Positions 1 through 5,125 of a stretch of DNA of 5,125 nt are shown here, piece by piece; the first letter of the stretch is position 1; the number at the start of each line of letters is the position of its first letter. Source of the DNA: Planctomycetota bacterium (lineage in GTDB: Bacteria; Planctomycetota; GCA-002687715); assembly GCA_013213915.1 (NCBI GenBank), contig JABSRK010000279.1, positions 1 through 5,125 on the forward strand. Reading direction: 5' to 3'. The position numbers and the translations under genes were made by a program. The notes under the pieces are model-generated. The model saw only the letters and a list, made by a program, of their open reading frames with translations, ran no database searches and was not told where the DNA came from.

Positions 1-168
1 GAGTCGCGTCACTTGCCTGCCGTGATGCAGCCATGACCCGTCCTCGGCAGGCACCGCCAGCGTGCGATCAGTCCAGTCTAAGTCTATGTGATCGACGGTC
101 CAGCCCGGCTGTCCGAACGCCGTCGTGAAGAGCGTGGCGAAGCAGGCGACGAGGTAAGCGAGGTTCAT
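1..168 (-). CDS. Putative exported protein, N-terminal fragment (3' end outside window)
   Basis: Reading leftwards from an ATG at 168, the frame stays open for 56 codons to the window edge, so only the N-terminus is visible. It begins MNLAYLVACFATLFTTAFGQ: about 18 hydrophobic or small residues, then a polar stretch with several Asp, Trp and His. This looks like a Sec signal peptide, with AFG before Gln20 as a plausible signal peptidase I site. LVAC at residues 6-9 resembles a lipobox, but it is too near the N-terminus and is followed by more hydrophobic residues, so a lipoprotein is less likely. The proposed start has no basic n-region and no Shine-Dalgarno. An in-frame ATG at 213 would add 15 residues including two Arg and is an alternative. 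The mature part is not recognisable as any family. It lies downstream of the radical SAM gene on the same strand, behind a terminator-like hairpin, so it may be transcribed separately. Confidence 0.6.
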   Translation of the reverse strand, partial: MNLAYLVACFATLFTTAFGQPGWTVDHIDLDWTDRTLAVPAEDGSWLHHGRQVTRL

Positions 169-178
169 GTGGTGCGGG

Positions 179-193
179 GCGCGCGAAGCGCGC
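179..193. other. GC-rich hairpin upstream of the exported-protein gene
   Basis: GCGCGC (179-184) and GCGCGC (188-193) can pair around a GAA loop (GCGCGC-TTC-GCGCGC on the minus strand). The hairpin sits 11 bases before the ATG at 168, where a ribosome binding site would be expected, and lies inside the reading frame if the ATG at 213 is used. It has no T-run. It could be a 5'-leader structure or simply a high-GC coincidence, because GCGCGC is self-complementary. Confidence 0.3.
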
Positions 194-302
194 ACGTCTG
201 AGCAAGGACCCATGCTAACCCCGCGGCCGCGAGTTGACGGTCGGGGAACGGGTAACGACCGCCGCCATCGAAGAGGAGCACGTGGGAAATCGCGAACGAG
301 AA

Positions 303-330
303 CGGGTGGCGCTCTCTCGCTCGCCACCCG
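303..330 (-). terminator. Terminator-like hairpin behind the radical SAM gene
   Basis: A perfect 9-bp inverted repeat, CGGGTGGCG (303-311) with CGCCACCCG (322-330), encloses a 10-base loop. On the minus strand it begins one base after the TGA stop of the radical SAM gene (332-334), where an intrinsic terminator would sit. The sequence after the stem is mixed and only mildly T-rich (TTCTCGTTCGCGATTTCCC), so it is not a canonical U-tract terminator. It may work as a weak or Rho-assisted terminator or protect the 3' end, and it separates this gene from the exported-protein gene. Confidence 0.5.
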
Positions 331-331
331 G

Positions 332-1708
332 TCACACCTCGCCAGCCGCGGTCACCCCGAAAACGCGGTCCAGCAATCGGCGGCGTGGTATGTAGCGGGC
401 GTACCAGCATCCCTTGCAGCAATCGACCGGGTCGTCGGAGTAGAAGCGTCGGCGGAACTCCGTGTAGTCCCCTCCGTTCCAGATCTGGGCCAGATCCCCG
501 TCCTCTCCGATCTTGCCGAGGGTCGGTCGGCCGAGGGTGCAGCAGGGGGTCACGACGCCAGTCTCGCTGACGTACGCACGGCGGTGGAGGAAGGCGCAGT
601 ACTTGACCTCCTCCCCCGATTCCTCATCCATGCGGGCCAAACGTTCACTGTTCGAGGCGAGCACGGATTCGACCTTCGCCTCCGCCAGCGCCTCGACCGC
701 GGCGGCGTGGTCTATCGCCTGCGCACCTCGTGAGTCATCCTTGGACAGCCGAGCAGTGATCATCTGCACGGTCCGACGCGCCTGCTCCTCGATCTCTTCG
801 GCGTCAAAGGCGCTGTCCAGCGGCGGGACGGTCTCGTAGTAGTCGTCCGGAAGATCCGGAATCATGAGCTTGCCGCCCCGCGGAACGGCGGTCGGGTCCG
901 GCTGGACGTCCGAGAAGGCCGGCGGGAGGAACAGGTGCACATTCAACACCCTCGCCACCTCGACCGCCTCCTCACGGCAAGCGTTGTAGAAAGCCTGGTG
1001 CTTGTCGAGCACCTCATCGGCGAGATGGTCGAAATGGACGATGATCGGCGCGACGCCGACGGTCTTGATGCCGAGCACCTTGGCAAGGCGGATGAGCCAC
1101 GGAAGCTCGCGGAGGTTGGATGCCATCGCCACAGCGGAGATCTGAACGCGCGGTCGCTCAAAGCCCGCTGGCAATAACTCGATCGTGCGCATGAGCAAGC
1201 GCACCTTCTGCAACACCGACGTCCACCGTGCCCCCTTCCGTGTCGTCTCCAGCACCGTCGGCGTAGCACCGTCCAGGGACACCTTGATGTGCCCGGCGAT
1301 GGGGATCAGATACGAGAGCCGCTGTGGGCTCAAGGTCGTGCCGTTCGTTACCAGGTTCAGCTTCGCGCCGTATGGCTCGAACTCATCCAGCAGCTTCTCC
1401 AGCCCGGGCGTGGCAAGCGGCTCGCCGCTGACCGACAACGTGACTTCGTCGGCGGCTGGAAGCGACTTCGCAGCGACGTCCGACAGCAGCTCCCGGTCCA
1501 TGCCCTTGCGCTCGTAGTTGTACTCGCGGCGCCGCTCCTCTGTACCGTGGGTCGAGCAGTGTGGGCATTCCAGATTGCACACGTACGTCGTCTGGAACTG
1601 GACCCACTCGGGCATGCTCGAGATCGTCTCGTCCTCGAGCAACGCGCCGAGCGCGCTCAGCTTGCGATTGAGTTCTTTGAGTCGGTCCCACCGTCCCGCC
1701 ATGGCCAT
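332..1708 (-). CDS. Radical SAM/SPASM domain enzyme
   Basis: This complete 458-residue protein binds a [4Fe-4S] cluster and uses S-adenosylmethionine to generate a radical; its substrate is unknown. The cluster motif CNLECPHC gives C44, C48 and C51. SGEP (94-97) stands for the SAM-binding GGE motif, and LVTNGT (119-124) and KVSLDGAT (142-149) are typical core strands. The C-terminus has a SPASM/twitch-like set: C371, the CC pair 389-390, then LGKIGEDGDLAQIWN, an FRRRF segment, and C430, C431 and C434. This set looks sufficient for one extra cluster rather than the two of classical SPASM enzymes. Residues about 266-366 form a charged, Glu/Ala/Arg-rich, probably helical insertion between core and SPASM region. 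The ATG at 1708 is chosen; a second in-frame ATG at 1702 and one at 1615 (M32, just before the core) are alternatives. No Shine-Dalgarno is visible. It is divergent from the sulfotransferase with a 23-base gap. A peptide, protein or sugar modification role is inference. It lacks the CxYCFY-type motif of anaerobic sulfatase-maturating enzymes. Confidence 0.93.
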   Translation of the reverse strand: MAMAGRWDRLKELNRKLSALGALLEDETISSMPEWVQFQTTYVCNLECPHCSTHGTEERRREYNYERKGMDRELLSDVAAKSLPAADEVTLSVSGEPLATPGLEKLLDEFEPYGAKLNLVTNGTTLSPQRLSYLIPIAGHIKVSLDGATPTVLETTRKGARWTSVLQKVRLLMRTIELLPAGFERPRVQISAVAMASNLRELPWLIRLAKVLGIKTVGVAPIIVHFDHLADEVLDKHQAFYNACREEAVEVARVLNVHLFLPPAFSDVQPDPTAVPRGGKLMIPDLPDDYYETVPPLDSAFDAEEIEEQARRTVQMITARLSKDDSRGAQAIDHAAAVEALAEAKVESVLASNSERLARMDEESGEEVKYCAFLHRRAYVSETGVVTPCCTLGRPTLGKIGEDGDLAQIWNGGDYTEFRRRFYSDDPVDCCKGCWYARYIPRRRLLDRVFGVTAAGEV

Positions 1709-1731
1709 GGATTCTATATGATGCCGCGGCC
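1709..1731. promoter_or_regulatory. Divergent start region with shared TATA-like core
   Basis: Only 23 bases separate the two divergent ATG codons. In this GC-rich window the gap holds an AT-rich core, ATTCTATATGAT (1711-1722). Read leftwards it contains TATAGAAT, which would place transcription initiation at or near the ATG at 1708. Read rightwards, TATATG (1715-1720) would place initiation just before the ATG at 1732. Neither side has room for a normal leader with a Shine-Dalgarno, so leaderless transcripts are plausible. No convincing -35 element was found at proper spacing for the rightward promoter. This is inference from base composition and position. Confidence 0.4.
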
Positions 1732-2553
1732 ATGAATGACCGCCCGATCTTCATGCTGACTCATGGCCGCACCGGCAGCACGTGGGTCCAACGCATCCTG
1801 AACCTGCACCCCCATATCACCATGTGGGGCGAGCATTACGGGTTCCTCGACGGCGTCGCCAAGGGCTACTTCCGGTTCATCGACAACTACGCCCGCGACG
1901 GAATGGCGAACTGTGACAAGCAGGTCATCTCACGGCTCGTCGGGCCGGTTACCGACGAGGCGATCCAGCCCGAGTGGTACAACCCATTCACCCAGGAGGA
2001 ACTCACCGCGCTCATGCGGCGCCTCATAGAAGACCTGTTCGCTCGGCCGACAGGCGGGGGGGCGATCCGGTGGGGCTTCAAAGAGATTCGCTACGAGGAC
2101 AAGATGGTCCCGCGGTTCCTCGACGCGCTCTTCCCCGAATCACAGGCGCTGATCCTGCGCCGTGAGCTGCTCGACATGCTGCGCAGCCAGGTCCTCGCGT
2201 GGAGCCGGGAAGTGAAGGGCCGCGACATCGACTCTGAAGAAGGTGATGACTACATTCGCCACCGCATCCAGGTGGTGCGCCGCCAGGAAGGCATCTTCCA
2301 ATGGGCGAAGGACCAGATCCCGGGCCGGGTCATGGAACTGCGCTACGAGGACCTCGTCTCCAACTTCGAAGACGAGGTCCAACGCCTGTTCGCGTTCCTC
2401 GGTGAGGACATTCGTCTGATCGAGACCAAGCACCTCAAGACCGTACGCCGCACCAAACAGGCGACCACGCGACGCGACGACGCGCTCATTGACCGCATTC
2501 GCGCCATCGTCGCCGACGAGGACGCGAGAGCCGAAGCCGAAGCGGACGCCTAA
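1732..2553 (+). CDS. PAPS-dependent sulfotransferase
   Basis: This 273-residue protein is predicted to transfer sulfate from 3'-phosphoadenosine-5'-phosphosulfate (PAPS) to a hydroxyl or amine on an acceptor such as a glycan, lipid or small molecule. The N-terminal loop THGRTGSTWVQRIL (10-23) matches the 5'-phosphosulfate-binding site of the family. GEHYGF (33-38) supplies a candidate catalytic Glu34 or His35. WGFKEIRYED (114-123) is typical of this sulfotransferase group. LILRRELLDMLRSQVLAW (140-157) carries the 3'-phosphate-binding Arg and Ser (R143 or R144, S152). ELRYEDLVSNFEDEVQRLF and the following FLGE (202-225) form the usual C-terminal signature. The length is normal for a bacterial cytosolic enzyme; no signal peptide or membrane segment is seen. 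The tail (about 261-273) is Ala/Glu/Asp-rich and low in complexity. There is no Shine-Dalgarno before the ATG at 1732; Met8 (1753) would still keep the PAPS loop. It is divergent from the radical SAM gene and overlaps the convergent sulfatase gene by four bases. The acceptor cannot be told from sequence. Confidence 0.92.
   Translation: MNDRPIFMLTHGRTGSTWVQRILNLHPHITMWGEHYGFLDGVAKGYFRFIDNYARDGMANCDKQVISRLVGPVTDEAIQPEWYNPFTQEELTALMRRLIEDLFARPTGGGAIRWGFKEIRYEDKMVPRFLDALFPESQALILRRELLDMLRSQVLAWSREVKGRDIDSEEGDDYIRHRIQVVRRQEGIFQWAKDQIPGRVMELRYEDLVSNFEDEVQRLFAFLGEDIRLIETKHLKTVRRTKQATTRRDDALIDRIRAIVADEDARAEAEADA
2349..2380. repeat. 11-bp inverted repeat inside the sulfotransferase gene
   Basis: GGACCTCGTCT (2349-2359) and AGACGAGGTCC (2370-2380) are perfect inverted copies around a 10-base loop. 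They lie in the codons for the YEDLV...FEDEV part of the sulfotransferase C-terminal signature, so acidic and Val codons read on opposite strands may produce the symmetry by chance. The transcript could form a stable stem here. No function is known. Confidence 0.5.
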
Positions 2554-2561
2554 AGCGTCCG
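2543..2561. terminator. Possible bidirectional terminator hairpin over the overlapping stop codons
   Basis: CGGACGC (2543-2549) pairs perfectly with GCGTCCG (2555-2561) around the five-base loop CTAAA (2550-2554). The loop contains the TAA stop of the sulfotransferase (2551-2553) and, on the other strand, the TAG stop of the sulfatase (2550-2552). A symmetric GC-rich stem between convergent genes fits a two-way terminator, but neither side has a T-run, so its strength is uncertain. Confidence 0.45.
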
Positions 2562-5125
2562 GACCCGAATCTCCCAGATGCGGAAGAGATCCGGGAACCG
2601 CCCTGGGTGGATCCGAATGCGGCGCAGGCCCTTGCCGTCCCGTGGCTCGAACGTCGCTGACAGCCGCTCACGGGCGTTGGCCTCCACACCCAGCTGGTGC
2701 ATCTGAGGATCGAGGGGTTTCAGGCCGTCATCATGGGCGTGGTAGCACTGAAGAGTGACCTTCTTGCGGGACCCGACCACCACAGACTCGTACTCTAGAA
2801 CGATCTCCACGGGGCGGCCGCGATCGGCGAAGCCCGGGCTGACGAGGTACGGTTCCCAACTCGTGGCGACGTAGGACACCACGCCATCTGGTCCGAGCTC
2901 CGGCTCGGCAAACTGAGGCGCCGGCATCCAATGGCGCATGAGTTCCTCGCCGCGGAACACCATGTCCGTCGGGTCGAGGTCGTTGCGCTTGCGTGACCAC
3001 GTCCATGACGGGCACGAGCGATTCGCCCCCGCGACCCCCACGGGACGATCGCGCCAGTAAACCGTCGCTCGCGCACGCACGGGCATCCCCGCTGGCGGCG
3101 CGTTGCTCGAGACCAGGAGGACGGCTTCTCCATTCGGCTCCAGGCCGTTCTCGGGCAACGTCCGCGACACGGAATGGATGGAGAGAGGACGCCCGCCCGA
3201 GTCAATCCAGGTGACCCCGACCGAAACCGCTCGATCCCACGACCCGCCCGCGATGGTCGTCTTGCCGATGTTGCGGATGCGCACAGCGACGGGCAACGTC
3301 GGCGTCACGACGGGACGGCGAACGACGGGAGACACATCGACAACCTCGATCCGCGGAGCCCCGTCACCCGCATCGAGAACGGCCTGTGCAGCGGGATGCC
3401 ACGGCTTTGCCAGCGGAAGGGCCATGACCGAACGAGCTAGCGCGTGGGCTCGCGATACGCCACCGATCCGCAGCGATTCGCGCGCTGCGTACACCCGGAA
3501 CAGTGCGCCGGCTTGGGGACCAGCGAGTTCGGCCACCCTGAGAAACGCACGCACCGCATCCTCTGATCGCCGGGCCGCCGAGAGCTCGAAAGCGCTCACG
3601 GCCTCACGCGCGGCTTCGCGAAGACACCTGCGGCGCTCCTCGCCGATGAGATTGTCGAGGACTTCATTCACCAAGGCAGCGGCGCTGGGGTCCCAGCCCT
3701 GCAGCAGAAAGACGAATACAGCGAGGGACGACTCGTCGGCGACCGACTTGAGATACCGCACGACCGGCTCGTGCGTCACGTGGTTCAGATATGGCGATTT
3801 GACCAACTCGAGGACAACCGGTAAGGCGACGCGGGACTTGCGAACGGAGAACGCGTCGAGGGCGGACGCGGCCAGCATGCCGTCCGGACTGAACGTCTCC
3901 AACTCGACGGCCAACGCGGGGGCGCGTTCGTCCTCCCCGAGCCGGAGTAACGCGACCCCGGCCGCGAACGCCACCCGTCGATCGGGGGACTTGGTGCCCC
4001 GCACCAGAACCGCCCTCCCCGCCGGATCGCCTATGTGCGTCAGGAGCGACGCCGCCGGGCGAGCGATCGGACCCGGCGCCGCGAGCGCTGCGATCAGCGG
4101 CATCCGAAGGCGTCGGACGACCTCCGTCCTCTCTGGGGGCTTCATGCCGGCGATACCATCGAGGGCGGCGCGAACGAGTCCCCACGCGTCCCTCTGGACC
4201 AGCGCTGCCCGCAGCGGCTCGACAAGCGCCATGCCGAGCCGCGGCGCGGCAACCGGAAGGAGCGCCGCCCGATCAGTGGGCCCGTAGGAAGGATCTTCGA
4301 AGATCCGCTTCAGGACCCCGTCGATCGCCCCGATGTCACGGGCGGCCGCCTGCGCGACCAGGTTCACGCGCGCACGGGGACCCGGAGCATCGGCAAGCAG
4401 GCGCTCGAGCCGCTCGAGAGGTGTGCCCGGCGCCCGCATACGGGTGCCCGTGCGGTTGGTCTCGTCCTCGAAAACCCGCAGGACGCCAAGCAGGTCACGG
4501 ACCCGTTCCGGGTACTGGTGAGCAACGTCACGGAGTTCCCCCGGATCGACGGCGAGGTCGTACAGCTCCGAGTCGGCCGTCGCCCGGCTGTGAATGAGCT
4601 TCCACATCCCGCGCCGGACGGCGAGCTTGTTCGCGGACGCTGGCGACAATTCACTCACCATGCCCGGAGGAATGTCGGAGAGGGCCACCGGCGGCGGCGG
4701 GTCCTTGCAGCCGTCGCCATCAAGAAGCAGCCCGACCAGGCTGTCCCCCTGCAGATCCAGGTCGTGCTCCATGCCCAACCCGTCGAGCACCGTCGGCATG
4801 ATGTCGATGTTCTCGACGGGACGCGTGACCCGCTGCGGGCCCAGGCCTGGAAGACGCATGAGCAGCGGAACATGCACCTGCTCCTCGTACAGGGTCGAGC
4901 CGTGAAAATCGGAGTCGTGATCGCCGAGCGCCTCGCCATGATCGCCGTTGATGACGACGATCGTCCTGCCTGCAAACCCGCGTGCCTCCAGCGCGTCGAG
5001 GACACGCCCGATGCCCTGATCGACGCTACGAATCTCGCTGTCGTAACGATCGCTCGCGGATGACCCGAACCCCCAATCCGTCTCCGGTTCGTAGGGCGCG
5101 TGGGGGTCCATGTAATGCAGCCACA
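2550..5125 (-). CDS. Large multidomain sulfatase-family protein, 5' end outside window
   Basis: The gene runs in from beyond 5125; 857 residues are visible, ending at a TAG at 2550-2552. The first visible residues, WLHYMDPHAPYEP, are a conserved internal sulfatase motif, so the Met at 5111 (residue 1 in this numbering) is not the start. NGDHGEALGDH (55-65) and DFHG (68-71) give metal-site residues D57, H58 and H70; the family's NIDIMPTVLDGLG (101-113), WKLIHS (170-175) and LYDLAVDPGE (183-192) segments follow. The nucleophile motif (C/S-x-P-x-R) would lie upstream, so sulfatase versus related phospho- or phosphonate-ester hydrolase is undecided. Residues about 232-580 are Ala/Leu/Arg-rich paired helices resembling HEAT or Armadillo repeats. 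About 587-690 is an Ig-like or CARDB-like beta-sandwich (VAVRIRNIGKTTIAGG). About 731-853 is a second all-beta module ending in LRRIRIHPGRFPDLFRIWEI, which resembles the terminal strands of beta-sandwich domains on surface-polysaccharide enzymes. The protein is probably exported or membrane-anchored, but its N-terminus is unseen. It is convergent with the sulfotransferase. Confidence 0.9.
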   Translation of the reverse strand, partial: WLHYMDPHAPYEPETDWGFGSSASDRYDSEIRSVDQGIGRVLDALEARGFAGRTIVVINGDHGEALGDHDSDFHGSTLYEEQVHVPLLMRLPGLGPQRVTRPVENIDIMPTVLDGLGMEHDLDLQGDSLVGLLLDGDGCKDPPPPVALSDIPPGMVSELSPASANKLAVRRGMWKLIHSRATADSELYDLAVDPGELRDVAHQYPERVRDLLGVLRVFEDETNRTGTRMRAPGTPLERLERLLADAPGPRARVNLVAQAAARDIGAIDGVLKRIFEDPSYGPTDRAALLPVAAPRLGMALVEPLRAALVQRDAWGLVRAALDGIAGMKPPERTEVVRRLRMPLIAALAAPGPIARPAASLLTHIGDPAGRAVLVRGTKSPDRRVAFAAGVALLRLGEDERAPALAVELETFSPDGMLAASALDAFSVRKSRVALPVVLELVKSPYLNHVTHEPVVRYLKSVADESSLAVFVFLLQGWDPSAAALVNEVLDNLIGEERRRCLREAAREAVSAFELSAARRSEDAVRAFLRVAELAGPQAGALFRVYAARESLRIGGVSRAHALARSVMALPLAKPWHPAAQAVLDAGDGAPRIEVVDVSPVVRRPVVTPTLPVAVRIRNIGKTTIAGGSWDRAVSVGVTWIDSGGRPLSIHSVSRTLPENGLEPNGEAVLLVSSNAPPAGMPVRARATVYWRDRPVGVAGANRSCPSWTWSRKRNDLDPTDMVFRGEELMRHWMPAPQFAEPELGPDGVVSYVATSWEPYLVSPGFADRGRPVEIVLEYESVVVGSRKKVTLQCYHAHDDGLKPLDPQMHQLGVEANARERLSATFEPRDGKGLRRIRIHPGRFPDLFRIWEIRVRTL
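4291..4306. repeat. Perfect 16-bp palindrome within the sulfatase gene
   Basis: GGATCTTCGAAGATCC is a perfect palindrome centred on TTCGAA. It lies in codons for the RIFEDP segment (about residues 269-274 in the numbering from 5111) at the start of the helical-repeat region. A palindrome of this length is mildly unexpected by chance in 5 kb. It could be a dimeric-protein binding site but may be coincidental codon use. Confidence 0.4.

Noticed and set aside
14..53. 9-bp inverted repeat TGCCTGCCG / CGGCAGGCA
   Set aside because: It has a 22-base loop and lies inside the coding part of the exported-protein gene; it fits chance in GC-rich sequence.
234..258. TTGACG (234-239) with TAACGA (253-258) as a plus-strand sigma-70 promoter
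   Set aside because: The spacing is only 13 bases and no plus-strand gene follows until 1732.
165..422. Minus-strand open frame of 85 codons overlapping the radical SAM C-terminus and the intergenic stretch
   Set aside because: It is out of frame with the radical SAM gene, runs through the terminator-like hairpin, and its Arg/Pro/Gly-rich translation lacks motifs. It is unlikely to be a small peptide substrate.
167..733. Plus-strand open frame of 188 codons over the 3' part of the radical SAM gene
   Set aside because: It is antisense to the SPASM region, crosses the terminator-like hairpin, and has no domain-like sequence.
1615..1641. 8-bp inverted repeat TGCTCGAG / CTCGAGCA inside the radical SAM gene
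   Set aside because: It is short, lies within coding sequence next to an alternative Met codon, and nothing else points to a regulatory role.
332..1708. Radical SAM enzyme as an anaerobic sulfatase-maturating enzyme for the neighbouring sulfatase
   Set aside because: The cluster motif is CNLECPHC without the aromatic CxYCFY pattern, and the C-terminal cysteines look like a one-cluster set. The sulfatase nucleophile that would be modified is outside the window.
3103..4287. Plus-strand open frame of 394 codons antisense to the sulfatase gene
   Set aside because: The translation is a Ser/Arg/Thr/Ala-rich string without motifs, as expected from the opposite strand of a GC-rich gene. The minus strand here continues a clear sulfatase-family protein.
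4035..5063. Plus-strand open frame of 342 codons antisense to the sulfatase catalytic region
   Set aside because: It overlaps conserved sulfatase motifs on the other strand; its own translation is Arg-rich and shows no recognisable domain.
5109..5111. ATG at 5111 as the start of the sulfatase gene
   Set aside because: The frame stays open to the window edge and the residues before this Met (WLHY) complete a conserved internal sulfatase motif, so the true start is upstream.
1..5125. CRISPR arrays, tRNA or rRNA genes, transposase genes, attachment sites
   Set aside because: No repeated spacer pattern, cloverleaf-like sequence, transposase motif or terminal inverted repeats were seen; nearly all the sequence is explained by four genes.

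Overview
This is a GC-rich (roughly two thirds G+C by eye), gene-dense bacterial window with four protein-coding genes, two of them cut by the window edges. No RNA gene, insertion sequence, CRISPR array or long direct repeat was found. The taxon cannot be fixed from the sequence. High GC, no recognisable Shine-Dalgarno sites, and a long sulfatase-family protein carrying a helical-repeat region and beta-sandwich modules would fit a Planctomycetota, Myxococcota or similar lineage. That is inference only.

Layout, left to right. (1) 1-168, minus strand: the N-terminus of a putative exported protein of unknown function, running off the left edge. (2) 169-331: a short intergenic stretch with two hairpins, one of them a terminator-like stem directly behind the stop codon of the next gene. 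(3) 332-1708, minus strand: a complete radical SAM/SPASM enzyme with a CX3CX2C cluster motif, a C-terminal Cys-rich SPASM-type region and an unusual charged insertion between them. (4) 1709-1731: a 23-base divergent gap with an AT-rich TATA-like core and no ribosome binding site on either side. (5) 1732-2553, plus strand: a complete PAPS-dependent sulfotransferase. (6) 2550-5125, minus strand: the C-terminal 857 residues of a large alkaline-phosphatase-superfamily sulfatase, convergent with the sulfotransferase and overlapping it by four bases. A 7-bp hairpin has both stop codons in or next to its loop.

How the genes may work together. A sulfotransferase adds sulfate to an acceptor, and a sulfatase-family hydrolase may remove sulfate or a related ester. 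A radical SAM/SPASM enzyme could modify a peptide, protein or sugar. Together these suggest a locus for surface or extracellular glycan (or lipid) modification, but the three genes are divergent and convergent rather than one operon, so a shared pathway is inference. The radical SAM protein does not look like a classical anaerobic sulfatase-maturating enzyme, and the sulfatase active-site nucleophile lies beyond the right edge, so a maturase-substrate pairing cannot be tested here. The most unusual items are the multidomain architecture of the sulfatase, the insertion in the radical SAM enzyme, and the very compact gene junctions.
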